From Mesobacillus jeotgali (GTDB lineage: Bacteria; Bacillota; Bacilli; Bacillales; Cytobacillaceae): a stretch of 64,000 nt of DNA. Of the stretch, positions 20,481 through 33,124 are shown one piece after another. The notes under the pieces are model-generated. The model ran no database searches and was not told the DNA's origin. It saw only the letters and a list, made by a program, of their open reading frames with translations. Each line of letters begins with the position of its first letter. Within the stretch, counting starts at the first letter, position 1. The stretch spans positions 366,001-430,000 of the forward strand of contig NZ_CP109811.1 of assembly GCF_014856545.2 (NCBI RefSeq), read 5' to 3'. The position numbers and the translations under genes are program-made.

Positions 20481-21559
20481 TTACTCTTCAAAAAATCGTT
20501 GAAAAACTTTTCGTTGAATAAAATCTGCTCGTCATGGGGGCGGTATTTTTTCGCCATTTTATTATACTTTATAGATTTTTGGACATTCCCCAGTTCCCAA
20601 TGGCATACGCAAAGCTGAAGATTTGGATACCATGTAGAATAAGCCTGGTTCTGGAAGCCGGCTGTGTCTTTATTTATCTGTGTGGCGGTAGTATACCAGT
20701 AAATAGCTGTTTGATAATTTTTTTTGGCCTTGAAAATATCACCGATCCGGCAGCACGGTTCTGGCCGGGGTGCATCGAAAGACAGCGACTTCAACAAAGC
20801 TTCCATTTCTTCGTCCTTTTCGCCTCTATGGGCATGGCAATCAGCCAGATTCATACACGCTCTTATGTTGTCTTCCACCCAGCCTTTTTTACCTCCAAGG
20901 AACTCGTTGTAATAAATGATCGCTTTTTCATATTGCCTATGATCACGCAGCTCATTGGCATAATAGTACAGATCCCTTGGTGAAAAGTCCTCACCTCTTT
21001 TAATTCGCTTTTCATATATTCTTAAGTTCCTGTCTGATTGGCCGGTCGAGTTTTTTTCATCCTTTTTATGCTCTATGGATATATCAGAGGATAAAATATT
21101 GCCGCTTACTTCAAGATATTCATGTACAGGTCCTATCCATTTGAAATTTTTATTCCTCTTCACCAGACGGTTCCTTCTGTAGTGGAAAGTCGGGTTCCCA
21201 TATTCATCCCTGAGGATGACATATTTCATGGAGACAGCATCAATATCCGGATTTAGAGAGGCTTTCAGCTTTTTGAATTTTTGCTGGTCGTCCGGCAGCA
21301 AAATGTCATCAGCATCGAGCCAAAGGATGTAATCCATTGAGGCATTGCTGAAGGCAAAGTTCCGGGCTGCGGAAAAGTCGTCAATCCATTCAAAATCGAG
21401 CACTTTATCAGTGTACTGCCTGGCTATTTCCTTCGTCCTGTCAGTTGACCCGGTATCGACAATGACAATTTCATCGCAGATTTCCTGTACACTTTTGAGG
21501 CAGTTCTCCAATACTTCTTCTTCATTTTTAACAATCATACAGAGACTGATGGTGGCCAT
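20465..21559 (-). CDS. Glycosyltransferase family 2 protein with TPR repeats
   Basis: 364 residues. ISLCMIVKNEEEVLENCLKS and EIVIVDTGSTDRTKEIA (about 30-46) are the GT-A nucleotide-binding motifs, and ILWLDADDILLPDD (about 78-91) holds the DxD-type metal site. From about 190 to the end helical TPR-like units follow (RDLYYYANELRDHRQYEKAI). This architecture, MIVKNEE GT2 plus TPR, is common among bacterial peptide- or protein-glycosylating enzymes. GGGAGGG lies 7 bases before the ATG. It is the last sugar gene of the cluster. Confidence 0.85.
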   Translation of the reverse strand: MATISLCMIVKNEEEVLENCLKSVQEICDEIVIVDTGSTDRTKEIARQYTDKVLDFEWIDDFSAARNFAFSNASMDYILWLDADDILLPDDQQKFKKLKASLNPDIDAVSMKYVILRDEYGNPTFHYRRNRLVKRNKNFKWIGPVHEYLEVSGNILSSDISIEHKKDEKNSTGQSDRNLRIYEKRIKRGEDFSPRDLYYYANELRDHRQYEKAIIYYNEFLGGKKGWVEDNIRACMNLADCHAHRGEKDEEMEALLKSLSFDAPRPEPCCRIGDIFKAKKNYQTAIYWYTTATQINKDTAGFQNQAYSTWYPNLQLCVCHWELGNVQKSIKYNKMAKKYRPHDEQILFNEKFFNDFLKSKKEKK

Positions 21560-21853
21560 TGTTATCCCTCCCGTAAAAGAGTTTCTTCACATTTTATGTA
21601 AAGGGATAAATATGTGAAACCCGTTCGAATGCGGATGTGGGATATTGGTCTCCGGGCAATGCTTTATTTTAATTAGCCTTGTGGAATGCTATTTGTTGTA
21701 AAGTAAGTGAGAAGTTAAAATTACCATTTATGATCAGTTTGATAAAAAGTGCTAAAGCATGGTATAAGTGTAAATGGGGCAGGTATATTCTGCTTTTTAA
21801 TTTTGGGATATGAGGTTGGCCTGGTGTCCCATGATGAGAGGAATTGAACGATT

Positions 21854-22837
21854 ATGAAAGAAAATTTCTGGCGTGATTTACCACGGCCATTTTTTATATT
21901 GGCACCAATGGAAGAAGTAACGGATGTTGTTTTTCGTCATGTAGTGAGTGAGGCGGCGAGACCGGATGTGTTTTTTACAGAGTTTACGAACTCTGAGAGT
22001 TACTGTCACCCGGATGGGATCAAGAGTGTGCGCGGACGTTTGACTTTTACGGAGGATGAACAGCCAATTGTCGCCCATATTTGGGGGGACAAGCCAGAAA
22101 ACTTCCGGCAGATGAGTATTGGTATGGCGGAAATGGGCTTTAAGGGTCTGGATATCAATATGGGCTGTCCGGTACCCAACGTGGTGCAGAACGGAAAAGG
22201 AAGTGGCCTGATCCGTCGTCCGGACGTTGCAGCTGAATTAATTCAGGCAGCAAAAGCAGGAGGATTGCCTGTAAGTGTAAAAACAAGGCTTGGCTTTACG
22301 GAAGTAGACGAATGGCAGAGCTGGCTGAAACACATATTGGAACAAGACATTGTCAATCTTTCCATTCATCTGCGTACAAGGGATGAAATGAGCAAAGTAG
22401 ATGCGCATTGGGAACTGATTCCGGAGATCAAGAAACTTCGTGATGAGGTAGCACCAAATACCCTTTTGACGATCAATGGTGATATCCCTGACCGTCAGAC
22501 AGGCTTGGAGTTGGTTGAGAAATATGGTGTAGATGGAGTTATGATTGGCCGAGGCATTTTCCATAATCCATTTGCCTTTGAAAAGGAGCCGAAACAACAT
22601 AGCAGTGAGGAATTGCTTGATCTCTTAAGACTGCATATGGATCTCCATGATAAGTATTCACATTTAGAGCTGCGGCCGTTCACGGCTCTGCATCGCTTTT
22701 TCAAAATCTATGTCAAAGGTTTCCACGGGGCGAGTACATTAAGAAATCAATTAATGAACACAAAGTCAACAGACGAAGTACGTGAATTGCTTGAGCAATT
22801 TGCTTCTAAGAATTCTGATGGTATGGGTGAACAGTAA
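21854..22837 (+). CDS. tRNA-dihydrouridine synthase
   Basis: 327-residue FMN enzyme reducing uridines in tRNA D-loops. [15 protein letters not shown] opens the TIM barrel. [20 protein letters not shown] (about 98-117) holds the catalytic cysteine, VSVKTRLGF (about 139) binds FMN phosphate, and [13 protein letters not shown] (about 232-244) is the second phosphate site. The helical C-terminal domain is about 255-327. It is a single-gene unit with its own terminator; related to the second dus-type gene of Bacillus (YfjN), though the exact target uridine cannot be read here. Confidence 0.9.
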   Translation: MKENFWRDLPRPFFILAPMEEVTDVVFRHVVSEAARPDVFFTEFTNSESYCHPDGIKSVRGRLTFTEDEQPIVAHIWGDKPENFRQMSIGMAEMGFKGLDINMGCPVPNVVQNGKGSGLIRRPDVAAELIQAAKAGGLPVSVKTRLGFTEVDEWQSWLKHILEQDIVNLSIHLRTRDEMSKVDAHWELIPEIKKLRDEVAPNTLLTINGDIPDRQTGLELVEKYGVDGVMIGRGIFHNPFAFEKEPKQHSSEELLDLLRLHMDLHDKYSHLELRPFTALHRFFKIYVKGFHGASTLRNQLMNTKSTDEVRELLEQFASKNSDGMGEQ

Positions 22838-22862
22838 AAGATATTTGGAAGCTTTAAAGATT

Positions 22863-22893
22863 GAGGTCTCTATTCTGGAGGCCTCTATTTTTT
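22863..22893 (+). terminator. Terminator of the dus gene
   Basis: GAGGTCTC (22863-22870) pairs with GAGGCCTC (22878-22885), followed by TATTTTTT. Confidence 0.75.
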
Positions 22894-23118
22894 GTGAACG
22901 GAAGTTCCTTAATCATGGCCCGCTCCTAAATTGGTAATTCAAAATGCCTGACTCAAAGAAGGAAATTAGAAGGACAAGGAGTCTACCCGTGCTCCTGGAA
23001 TTAGGCTATTTTATCCAGTTTTTTAATTTATTCAAATAATTCTAATTATTCATGATATTTCGTTTCTGGAAATATATAATTAACCCATCCAATGGAAATT
23101 GATGGGAGGAATGGTATT

Positions 23119-24792
23119 TTGAAGAAGAAGTTTATTTTACTCGTAGTTCTGTCGTCGGCAATGTTGGTAGGTTCTATTCCGGTTAGCTCTGTGCTCGCGC
23201 AGCCAGTTGATTCAAGTGTGGCTGGCAATGGACAAGCTTTCAAGGAGTGGAATGAGAAAGCGAGTGTTCCTTTGTTCGTCAAGGAACGATTCTCTGAGAA
23301 GTTCACTTCCAGCACAGCTTCTAATGCGTTAAATTATCTGAAGAAAAACCAAGACAAAACTGGAATTCCTCATCCTGATCAAAACCTCAAGGTAAAGAGC
23401 ACTGAAAAAGATGAACTAGGTATGACTCACGTTCGCTTTAATCAATCTGTAAATGGTGTAAATGTTGAAGGCGCCGAGGTTATTGTTCATTTTAATAAGA
23501 ATAATGAAATCGTGTCTGTCAATGGAAGAACCAATCAGACCATTACAGCAGATTCAGTCGACACAAATGCCTCATTAAGCAGCGATGAAGCTTTGAGCGC
23601 GGCATTGGCTTCTGTCAATGCACCTGAGGAACTGACATACGAACCAACTTCTGAGCTTGTTGTCCTGCCTTTTGAGGGTAAAAATTACACAGCTTATAAG
23701 GTGAATGTCAACTTCATGGGAGAGGAGCCTGGCAACTGGTTCGTTTTTGTGGATGCCAAAACGGGAGAGGTAATTGATCAGTATAATGGCTTAATGCATA
23801 CTGATGAACAAACGCAAAAAGGTTCAGGGAAGGGTGTACATGGCGAACACAGGGAGCTGCACATTACCCAGGTAAAGGAACCCAATGCTGGAACTAAATT
23901 TGCGTTGGCAGATTATTCTCATGAGAATCTTGGAGGCATCATAACCTATGATGCTAAAAATGATTATAGCTTCAGCAACGATAAAGTGCATATGGGGAAC
24001 TCGGCAGCTTTTATCAGCGATTATGATCGAGCGGCTGTCGATGCACACTATAATTCCGAAAAAGTTTATGATTATTTCTTGAATGAACATGGCCGAAATT
24101 CCCTTGATGGGAATGGTATGGCAATCATCTCCAGAGTGCACTATGGAAACAATTACAACAATGCTTCCTGGAATGGGCGCTGGATGACTTATGGTGATGG
24201 TGACGGAAAATTCATGATTTCCCTTTCAGCTGGTCTTGACGTTGCAGCTCACGAGATGACGCATGGTGTAATTTCTCATTCGGCGAATTTGGTCTATCGT
24301 AATCAATCAGGGGCACTAAACGAATCTTTTGCCGATGTATTTGGTGCGCTGGTTGATGACAGCGATTGGGAAATGGGTGAGGATATTATGGCACCAGAGG
24401 CTAAGGCTAACGGTTCAACCGTATTGCGCAGCTTAAGCAATCCTAATGGTGTTATCGTCAGCAATGAGCAAAGGAGGGCATACAGCACAAATGGCGGAGT
24501 CTATCCAGACCACATGGATGAGTTTTATCATATGCCAACTTCGGTAGACGGAGGCGGAGTCCATGTTAATTCATCGATTACAAACCATGCCGCATACTTG
24601 ATTGCTCAAGACCTTGGAAGAGAAAAATTAGGGAAGATTTATTATCGTGCTTTAACGGTTTACTTAACTTCCAATTCCGATTTCAGCGATGCACGACAGG
24701 CGATTGTCCAGTCAGCAATCGATCTTTATGGTGAAGGCAGTGAGGAAGAGGCAGCCGTTCATTCAGGGTTCGATGAAGTGGGAATCTATTAA
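23119..24792 (+). CDS. Bacillolysin-type neutral metalloprotease (M4, thermolysin family)
   Basis: 557-residue secreted zinc endopeptidase precursor. The signal peptide KKKFILLVVLSSAMLVGS is followed by FTP and PepSY propeptide domains (to about 235). The mature enzyme begins near the TYDAKNDYSF segment. The zinc site is HEMTH (AAHEMTHGVISHSANLVY, about 375) with the third ligand in NESFADVFG. HVNSSITNHAAYLI carries the second catalytic histidine region (GGGVHVNS). The TTG at 23119 follows GGGAGG by 9 bases; an upstream ATG at 23092 overlaps that site. Transcribed alone, as usual for stationary-phase extracellular proteases. Confidence 0.93.
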   Translation: MKKKFILLVVLSSAMLVGSIPVSSVLAQPVDSSVAGNGQAFKEWNEKASVPLFVKERFSEKFTSSTASNALNYLKKNQDKTGIPHPDQNLKVKSTEKDELGMTHVRFNQSVNGVNVEGAEVIVHFNKNNEIVSVNGRTNQTITADSVDTNASLSSDEALSAALASVNAPEELTYEPTSELVVLPFEGKNYTAYKVNVNFMGEEPGNWFVFVDAKTGEVIDQYNGLMHTDEQTQKGSGKGVHGEHRELHITQVKEPNAGTKFALADYSHENLGGIITYDAKNDYSFSNDKVHMGNSAAFISDYDRAAVDAHYNSEKVYDYFLNEHGRNSLDGNGMAIISRVHYGNNYNNASWNGRWMTYGDGDGKFMISLSAGLDVAAHEMTHGVISHSANLVYRNQSGALNESFADVFGALVDDSDWEMGEDIMAPEAKANGSTVLRSLSNPNGVIVSNEQRRAYSTNGGVYPDHMDEFYHMPTSVDGGGVHVNSSITNHAAYLIAQDLGREKLGKIYYRALTVYLTSNSDFSDARQAIVQSAIDLYGEGSEEEAAVHSGFDEVGIY

Positions 24793-24813
24793 TCAATTTA
24801 AATGGTAACTTGA

Positions 24814-24846
24814 AATCCCTCAGGCTGTGTGTTTGAGGGATTTTTT
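24814..24846 (+). terminator. Terminator of the M4 protease gene
   Basis: AATCCCTCA (24814-24822) pairs with TGAGGGATT (24834-24842), then TTTT. Confidence 0.8.
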
Positions 24847-25010
24847 ATGGTTCTAACGAGCAAACAAAAAAGAAAGCTGTTTGAGATTTTCTTTTCCTAA
24901 AAAGGGACCTTTACTGGGTAGAATTATCTATTAACAGGTAAATGTAATATGATGTATCATTAACTGAGTATTTAGATAGTTAAGACTTTTGATATGTTAG
25001 AAGTTTTATA

Positions 25011-25112
25011 TTGTAATATATCATTTTAACGTCTATAATACACTGAACAAGGACAGTTGTGTTTCTGCGGAGGACAACTATTATTCATTCTTTATTCTAA
25101 TAGTTAACTATT
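25011..25112 (+). promoter_or_regulatory. Promoter and palindromic leader of sstT
   Basis: TTGTAA (25011-25016), 17 bases, TATAAT (25034-25039) form a good vegetative promoter. The leader holds a short hairpin (AGTTGT 25055-25060 with ACAACT 25074-25079) and a perfect 14-base palindrome AATAGTTAACTATT (25099-25112), a candidate operator. Nothing else is seen in 24847-25185. Confidence 0.55.
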
Positions 25113-25185
25113 CAATTTTGTTGGCCTCTTGAAACCGATGTTGAAAAGTAGGATGGCAGAGAGATTGCATGAGGGGGAGAAGACG

Positions 25186-26424
25186 ATGAAAGATTTACTG
25201 AGGAAGTGGAATCAAGTAAGTCTGGTAAAACAAATTATCGCAGGTTTGATCATTGGTGTGGTCTTGGCATTAACGATTCCGGAGCTTGCAAAGCCGGTTG
25301 CTATTTTAGGGTCTTTGTTTGTAGGTGCCCTGAAAGCAGTTGCTCCAGTGCTAGTATTATTTTTGGTAATGTCGGCGATTGTCCAGCACAAACGCGGGCA
25401 TAAAACAAACATGAAGAGTATTATTTCTTTATATCTTTTAGGAACATTTGCAGCCGGACTTATTGCGGTTATTGCTAGTTTTATGTTCCCGGTGAGCTTG
25501 AAGCTTACAGCTGGCGCCGAGGGCATGACGCCTCCTGGAAGTGTGGTGGAGGTCCTCAAAACCCTATTGCTCAACATTGTTGACAACCCGGTTAACGCTA
25601 TTATAAATGCTAATTATATCGGTATTTTGGCCTGGGCAACCCTGATCGGTTTTGCTCTAAAGAGTGCAGCTGATTCAACAAAAACGGTGATTGGTAATTT
25701 AGCGGATGCTATGTCCAAAATCGTTGCCTGGGTGATAAAATTTGCGCCGCTAGGAATCATGGGTCTTGTATTTGAATCTATTACGACAAACGGATTAAGT
25801 TCTTTGCTTGGCTATGGAAAATTGCTTGCTGTACTGATTGGCTGCATGCTTGTTGTAGGACTGGTAGTCAATCCGTTCATCGTGTTCACATTAATCAGGC
25901 AAAATCCATATCCGCTTGTATTTAAATGTTTAAAAGAAAGTGGCATTACTGCCTTCTTTACACGCAGTTCCGCTTCAAATATCCCAGTGAATATTAAAAT
26001 ATGTGAAGAATTAGGCCTGGATAAGGACTCCTATTCTGTTTCCATTCCATTAGGAGCGACCATCAATATGGCTGGAGCAGCTGTGACCATCTCGGTTATG
26101 ACACTGGCTGCAGTTCATACGCTTGACATTCCAGTGGATTTCCAGACTGCTGTCATTCTAAGTGTTTTGGCTGCAGTCAGTGCGGCCGGCGCTTCAGGTG
26201 TAGCTGGTGGTTCCCTGCTGCTGATCCCGCTCGCATCCAGCTTGTTCGGCATCCCGAATGATGTCGCCATGCAAGTGGTCGCAGTAGGATTCATCATTGG
26301 TGTTTTACAAGATTCCTTTGAAACAGCCCTTAATTCATCCACAGACGTCCTGTTCACTGCAGCCGTCGAATTCAAGAAATGGCGTCAAGAAGGCAAAGTG
26401 ATTGAAATTAAAAAGGCGTCATAA
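25186..26424 (+). CDS. sstT: Serine/threonine:sodium symporter SstT
   Basis: 412-residue dicarboxylate/amino acid:cation symporter of the SstT branch. The N-terminus [20 protein letters not shown] leads into multiple membrane segments. The two re-entrant/substrate motifs are visible: [14 protein letters not shown] (serine-rich hairpin, about 264) and [17 protein letters not shown] (about 295). [15 protein letters not shown] (about 345) follows. It imports serine and threonine with sodium. The ATG at 25186 lies after GGGGGAGA; the open frame extends 57 bases further upstream without a ribosome site. Confidence 0.88.
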   Translation: MKDLLRKWNQVSLVKQIIAGLIIGVVLALTIPELAKPVAILGSLFVGALKAVAPVLVLFLVMSAIVQHKRGHKTNMKSIISLYLLGTFAAGLIAVIASFMFPVSLKLTAGAEGMTPPGSVVEVLKTLLLNIVDNPVNAIINANYIGILAWATLIGFALKSAADSTKTVIGNLADAMSKIVAWVIKFAPLGIMGLVFESITTNGLSSLLGYGKLLAVLIGCMLVVGLVVNPFIVFTLIRQNPYPLVFKCLKESGITAFFTRSSASNIPVNIKICEELGLDKDSYSVSIPLGATINMAGAAVTISVMTLAAVHTLDIPVDFQTAVILSVLAAVSAAGASGVAGGSLLLIPLASSLFGIPNDVAMQVVAVGFIIGVLQDSFETALNSSTDVLFTAAVEFKKWRQEGKVIEIKKAS

Positions 26425-26450
26425 TATGACTGATATTTAAATGTACCAGT

Positions 26451-26484
26451 AAGCAGGAATCGTATAGGTTCCTGCTTGATTTTT
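26451..26484 (+). terminator. Terminator of sstT
   Basis: AAGCAGGAA (26451-26459) pairs with TTCCTGCTT (26469-26477), then GATTTTTT. Confidence 0.8.
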
Positions 26485-26881
26485 TACAGGCAGAATCAGA
26501 GGTCCTTGATGTTCTGCTGATGATGAATCCTGATTAGTAAAACAGGCCACTAATAGAGTTCACAAAATTGTCGATAAGTTCTAAGGAAACAGAATTTAAT
26601 TGATACATAGTATGGTATTATTTTTCGTAGGTACACACTCCTTATCTTCTAAATATTGTCCTCATAATCAGTGACTTCGTAAGGTCCACAATGAACTCTC
26701 TTAAATTTTTCTATTCTTCAACTTGTCTGTTTTTAACATCCCTTACCTTTTCTTAATGTCATTCCATTTTTATAATATATTTTTCAAACGCGAAGGGAGT
26801 GGTTTGCCATGTAGACTGCCAAAACCTGTTTTTTTAAGTCTGAAGCGTTTTCAATTTTTATATTTCAAGGAGGGAAAATTA
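26485..26881. other. Gene-free A+T-rich stretch
   Basis: No coding region, repeat or clear regulatory site is seen, apart from a TATAAT at 26771-26776 about 100 bases before the next gene, without a convincing -35. An open frame runs in from 26723 but has no start signals. Confidence 0.4.
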
Positions 26882-27208
26882 ATGGGTCATGACATATATG
26901 GATTGAATAAAGCAAGGGAAGAAATTGCTTATGCACGTTTTAGCATGGGGAATCATAATGCACTCCTGCTGTATCGTTTCCTTGATGCCTACCAGTTCTA
27001 TGCGGGAGTCAGTGGGTCAGGTAAGAGTTCGGTCTTTTCGCTGCAACAAGTGGAAAAGGCTATGAAGGGCTATAAAAAATTCTTTAAGACTGCTTCACCT
27101 TCGGAAAGTGATTGTACATCCTGGGATCAAAAACAAATCTTCCTCTTTATACAAAGCTGTTTGGAAACGGCACAGAAAGAAAAAAGTGTAGAAGTGTATT
27201 TTGGCTAG
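26882..27208 (+). CDS. Small conserved protein of unknown function upstream of katG
   Basis: 108 residues beginning MGHDIYGLNKAREEIAYARF. It is mostly helical and charged, with no signal peptide or membrane segment. I recall similar short proteins in Bacillus cereus-group genomes but know no function. AAGGAGGG lies 6 bases before the ATG at 26882, which decides the start against a longer open frame. It precedes katG by 161 bases in the same direction, with no terminator visible between, so co-expression is possible. Confidence 0.6.
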   Translation: MGHDIYGLNKAREEIAYARFSMGNHNALLLYRFLDAYQFYAGVSGSGKSSVFSLQQVEKAMKGYKKFFKTASPSESDCTSWDQKQIFLFIQSCLETAQKEKSVEVYFG

Positions 27209-27333
27209 CCAGTTCATCATCTAATCCAGCCTCACGTTCCCCAATATTCCATCCTCTTTTGCCTTCAAACATAAAAGATTCCAATTATAGATACTAAATT
27301 CCTTGTCTCTTTCATAGGTATTAATGTTGATAG

Positions 27334-29589
<2,256 letters not shown>

Positions 29590-29601
29590 TAAATAGTTTG
29601 G

Positions 29602-29641
29602 TAGATAGCAGATCAATAAAATGGTCTGCTATTTATTTTTT
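29602..29641 (+). terminator. Terminator of katG
   Basis: TAGATAGCAGA (29602-29612) pairs with TCTGCTATTTA (29625-29635), followed by TTTTTTC. Confidence 0.8.
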
Positions 29642-29822
29642 CTGGCACTTTCGGTGTACGGATTGTGCAGCAAAAGTTTTGTCCAGTTGATGGTTAAGGC
29701 CTTTTTATCCCCCTTACTAGCTGCTTTCCCTTTCTTAAACCATCCTTCTGTAAAAAAAGAATCAATCCCGTGGGTGTGATTTTTCTTATTGAATTCTTTT
29801 AAAAAGTGTGAAAAAATAATGA

Positions 29823-29837
29823 GGTCATCTGATGACC
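29823..29837. promoter_or_regulatory. LutR-type operator before the lactate permease gene
   Basis: GGTCATCTGATGACC is a perfect palindrome around one central base. It contains TCATC-N-GATGA, which I recall as the LutR recognition sequence of B. subtilis. It lies 77 bases before the permease gene, and a LutR-like regulator is encoded two genes on. It also argues that the open frame crossing it on the minus strand is not a gene. Confidence 0.7.
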
Positions 29838-29913
29838 ATATGACATAATGGTTTGCAAACAAAACTATGAAACTATGAAAACTCAATAAGAGCAACTAGG
29901 GGGAAGGGTACAG

Positions 29914-31494
29914 ATGTTATTGCTGATTGCGTTAAGTGCGATTATCGCGCCGTTTTTATTCCTTGTGATCATGCGGATGCCGGCAGCGAAGGGGATGGCG
30001 TTGAGTGCAGTGATCGTCATTTTGTTAGCGCTTACTACTTGGGGGATGGAAGGACAAGTGGTACTGGCATCGATTTTTCAAGGGATACATAAAACACTGA
30101 CGATTCTTTGGATTTTATTTGGTGCATTGGTGTTGTTAAACACGCTTCGAAATACAGGAGCGGTTGTACGGATTAACCAGGGATTTCAAAGTATCTCTGG
30201 TGACATGCGAGTGCAGGTCATTATCGTTGCCTTCTTATTTGGTTCACTAATTGAAGGAGCAGCAGGTTTTGGAACGCCTGCGATGGTTACCGGGCCGTTA
30301 ATGCTGGCTTTAGGGTTCCAGCCGATTGCTGCTGCAACGATTGCCTTGATTGCTGATAGTACCGCGGTCATGTTCGGAGCGGTTGGGACGCCAGTGGCAG
30401 TAGGATTGAGCAATATTCCGGGTGCCGATACACCTTTTTTCCATGACATTGCGGTTACCGTGACGAGTCTTGATCTATTAGCAGGTTCGTTCATTCCGTT
30501 CATTTTAATGGTGGTTTTAACAGTGTTTTTTGGAAGCGGTATCAGGGATGCCTTGCCGATGCTTCCATGGACTCTGATGATTGGCTTTATCTACACAGGC
30601 AGTGCGTTACTGGTAGCCACTCTTTTTGGGCATGAGTTTGTTTCGATCCTGGCTTCGCTCATCACCCTGGCTGTTGCGACTGTGACTGCCAAGAAAGGAT
30701 TCTTGCTTCCGAAGACGGAATGGAAAGCTGCAATGCGGAAAGATTTTGTTGTTTCGACTGAAAAGTCAAAGATGGGCATTGTGACAGCCTGGTCGCCATA
30801 TGTTGTCGTCGTTCTGTTATTGCTGCTCACACGAATTGTTCCGGCGCTGAAAGAATTTACAAGGACAGCGATTGACTTTACCTGGAGCAATATTTTAGGA
30901 GTTGAGGGCGTGACATCGGCCTGGGAATTCTTGTATTCTCCTGGGACTATCCTTACTGCTGCAGCAGTTTTAGCGTTCTTATTCCAGCGAAAATCGTACC
31001 AGGCCTTTACCAATGCATCGAAAGAATCGTTATCCACGATGAAAATGACATCAATTGCCTTAATAGCGACGCTTTCTATGGTTCAAGTATTCGTTAACTC
31101 AGGGTTGAATCTCAATGAACTAGTCAGTATGCCACAGTATATTGCGGAATCCTTTGCTGGCTCGCTTGGTTCTATCTGGATTTTCGTTGCTCCATTCCTC
31201 GGTGAGTTAGGAGCCTTCATTACTGGAAGTGCAACGGTTTCGACGCTGACGTTTTCGCCGATCCAGTTCAATGTGGCGGATGCCGTTGGTCTTGAGTCGA
31301 ATATCGTGCTGGCGGTCCAGCTCATTGGAGCGGCTGCAGGAAACATGATTTGTGTGCATAATGTCGTTGCCGCAAGTGCGGTTGTTGGGGTTTCCGGCAA
31401 AGAAGGCGAAATCATTCGTAAAACACTTGCGCCTGCAATTCTTTATGGAATCCTTGCTGGAGTTTCTGGATTTATCTTTTTAAATATTCTATAA
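29914..31494 (+). CDS. lutP: L-lactate permease (LctP family)
   Basis: 526-residue membrane transporter with about 12-14 hydrophobic segments along its whole length. Family hallmarks are the glycine-rich loops [20 protein letters not shown] (about 105-124) and the related C-terminal [19 protein letters not shown] (about 431-449). It imports lactate, probably with protons. AGGGGGAAGG precedes the ATG. The LutR operator upstream and the lutR-lutABC genes downstream show it belongs to the lactate regulon. Confidence 0.92.
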   Translation: MLLLIALSAIIAPFLFLVIMRMPAAKGMALSAVIVILLALTTWGMEGQVVLASIFQGIHKTLTILWILFGALVLLNTLRNTGAVVRINQGFQSISGDMRVQVIIVAFLFGSLIEGAAGFGTPAMVTGPLMLALGFQPIAAATIALIADSTAVMFGAVGTPVAVGLSNIPGADTPFFHDIAVTVTSLDLLAGSFIPFILMVVLTVFFGSGIRDALPMLPWTLMIGFIYTGSALLVATLFGHEFVSILASLITLAVATVTAKKGFLLPKTEWKAAMRKDFVVSTEKSKMGIVTAWSPYVVVVLLLLLTRIVPALKEFTRTAIDFTWSNILGVEGVTSAWEFLYSPGTILTAAAVLAFLFQRKSYQAFTNASKESLSTMKMTSIALIATLSMVQVFVNSGLNLNELVSMPQYIAESFAGSLGSIWIFVAPFLGELGAFITGSATVSTLTFSPIQFNVADAVGLESNIVLAVQLIGAAAGNMICVHNVVAASAVVGVSGKEGEIIRKTLAPAILYGILAGVSGFIFLNIL

Positions 31495-31639
31495 GTAAGG
31501 CTTTTTCCTTAAACATTGTTGCTGTGTACTAGCAGCCACAATTAATGCGAAAGCAGTCTTAAATATCCAAAAGGTCCCACTATCTTTCGGAGAGCTAAAT
31601 TCTCTGTATAATATAAAGGAATAGATGGGAGTGAACGGC

Positions 31640-32347
31640 ATGCCATATAAACGAGTGAAAGTGAAAAAGGTGTATGAACAAGTTGCAGATTCAATAATTG
31701 AGTTGATTAAAACGGGTGAGTTAAAGCCCGGTGATAAATTAGATTCTGTTGAAAAGCTGGCGAAAAGCTTTGACGTGGGGAGTTCAACGATACGGGAAGC
31801 ATTAAGTGGTTTAAGGACTATGGGACTGGTGACTATGCGCCAGGGCGAAGGGACATTCGTGAATACCTTCGACCCATCGAAGTTCCAATTGCCCGTTACC
31901 AGCGCATTCTTAATGAAGCTTGAAGACGTGAAGGAATTGTATGAGGTCCGAAAGATCCTGGAAAGCGGCACGGCGGCTCATGCAGCAGCTGTGCACCAGG
32001 AGGAAGACTTGATTGCGATGGAAAAGGCTTTGATCGTTATGGAGCATGCCAATGGAAATGAGGATCTTGCTTCAACAGCGGACCTTGATTTCCACGTTGC
32101 GATCGCGAATGCAACACATAATAAGTTGTTGATCAATCTGATGAGCAGCGTCTCGGCGCTGAATTCACAAACCATTCAGGAAACCCGCAAGGTGCTCCTG
32201 TATTCCGAAAACATTGTTGATGACTTGCAATCCGAGCATCGACGGATTTTTGAAGCAATTAAAAATCGACAGCCAGACGAGGCGCGCCAGGCCATGCTTG
32301 AGCATTTACAGAATGTTCAGGACCGGCTATTCAAGTACATTGAGTAG
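31640..32347 (+). CDS. lutR: GntR-family lactate regulator LutR
   Basis: 235 residues. The N-terminal winged helix (about 5-70) contains GDKLDSVEKLAKSFDVGSST and REALSGLRTMGLVTMRQGEG. The C-terminal FCD ligand domain (about 85-230) has YEVRKILESGTAAHAA and the metal/ligand residues D and H in DLDFHVAIANATHNK. LutR represses the lactate genes and is released by lactate. The ATG at 31640 follows GGGAGTG by 6 bases; a frame opening 15 bases upstream lacks spacing. A TATAAT at 31607-31612 suggests its own promoter. Confidence 0.87.
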   Translation: MPYKRVKVKKVYEQVADSIIELIKTGELKPGDKLDSVEKLAKSFDVGSSTIREALSGLRTMGLVTMRQGEGTFVNTFDPSKFQLPVTSAFLMKLEDVKELYEVRKILESGTAAHAAAVHQEEDLIAMEKALIVMEHANGNEDLASTADLDFHVAIANATHNKLLINLMSSVSALNSQTIQETRKVLLYSENIVDDLQSEHRRIFEAIKNRQPDEARQAMLEHLQNVQDRLFKYIE

Positions 32348-32389
32348 TTAGCGCAGTAGTCGGGTGACTTTTACCAGAGGTGGACAAAT

Positions 32390-33106
32390 ATGAAAGTTTC
32401 CTTATTTAGTACGTGTCTAAGCGATATTCTTTTTGCGGATGTGGCGAAAAATACGCTTGAGATTCTAGAGAGAGTTGGATGTGAAGTCGATTATCCGATG
32501 GAACAGACATGCTGCGGGCAGCCTGCCTATAACAGCGGGTATTTGGAAGAGGCGAAAGCTGCGATGAGGCAAATGATGAAAGCTTTTCGTCATTCAGAAT
32601 ATGTCGTTGGACCATCAGGATCTTGCGTGAGTATGCTGAAGGAATATCCGCATATTTTTAAAGGTGACCCTGAGTGGGAAGAAGAAGCGAAGGTCTTTGC
32701 CGCCAAATGCTATGAAATTACCGAGTTCCTTGTGGATGTAATGGGCATTACCGATTTGGGCTCGACTTTTAAAGGAAGAGTGACCTTTCATTCCTCCTGC
32801 CATATGAAACGCCTGCTTGGGGTAAAAGAACAGCCGAAAATCCTGCTGCGCAATGTGAAGGGTGTTGAATTGGTCGACTTGCCATGGGAAGAGGATTGCT
32901 GCGGCTTTGGCGGAACGTTTGCCGTTAAAAATTCTGTGATTTCGCAGGAGATGGTGAGTGAAAAATCCCGCCATGTATCAGAGACGCAAGCGGAGTATTT
33001 GGTTGGCGCTGATATGGGATGCCTGATGAATATTGGCGGCCGCCTGGAGCGTGAAGGCAAAAAAGTAAAGATCATTCACATCACGGATATTTTAAATACT
33101 CACTAA
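32390..33106 (+). CDS. lutA: Lactate utilisation protein A (iron-sulphur oxidoreductase)
   Basis: 238 residues with two CCG domains: CCGQPAYNSGYLEEAK (about 43) and CCGFGGTFAVK (about 166), plus the upstream cysteines in FSTCLSDILF and SSCHMKRLLG. These cysteine pairs bind an iron-sulphur cluster. It works with LutB and LutC to oxidise L-lactate to pyruvate at the membrane. The gene starts the lutABC operon 42 bases after lutR and is followed by lutB after 18 bases. Confidence 0.92.
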   Translation: MKVSLFSTCLSDILFADVAKNTLEILERVGCEVDYPMEQTCCGQPAYNSGYLEEAKAAMRQMMKAFRHSEYVVGPSGSCVSMLKEYPHIFKGDPEWEEEAKVFAAKCYEITEFLVDVMGITDLGSTFKGRVTFHSSCHMKRLLGVKEQPKILLRNVKGVELVDLPWEEDCCGFGGTFAVKNSVISQEMVSEKSRHVSETQAEYLVGADMGCLMNIGGRLEREGKKVKIIHITDILNTH

Positions 33107-33124
33107 GGAACGGAGGGAAAAGAG

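Noticed and set aside
25040..25185. T-box or other amino-acid riboswitch in the sstT leader
   Set aside because: A short hairpin and a palindrome are present, but no T-box sequence or specifier loop is recognisable.
29629..29895. 88-codon open frame on the minus strand between katG and the lactate permease gene
   Set aside because: It spans the katG terminator and the LutR operator, has no ribosome binding site, and its composition is not protein-like.
31496..31525. Likeness of the 5' part of 31496-31525 to 36005-36035 (GGCTTTTT..AAACATTG(T/C)TGCT)
   Set aside because: Only about 28 bases match and the similarity stops. It may be a relic of a dispersed repeat, but it is too short to annotate.
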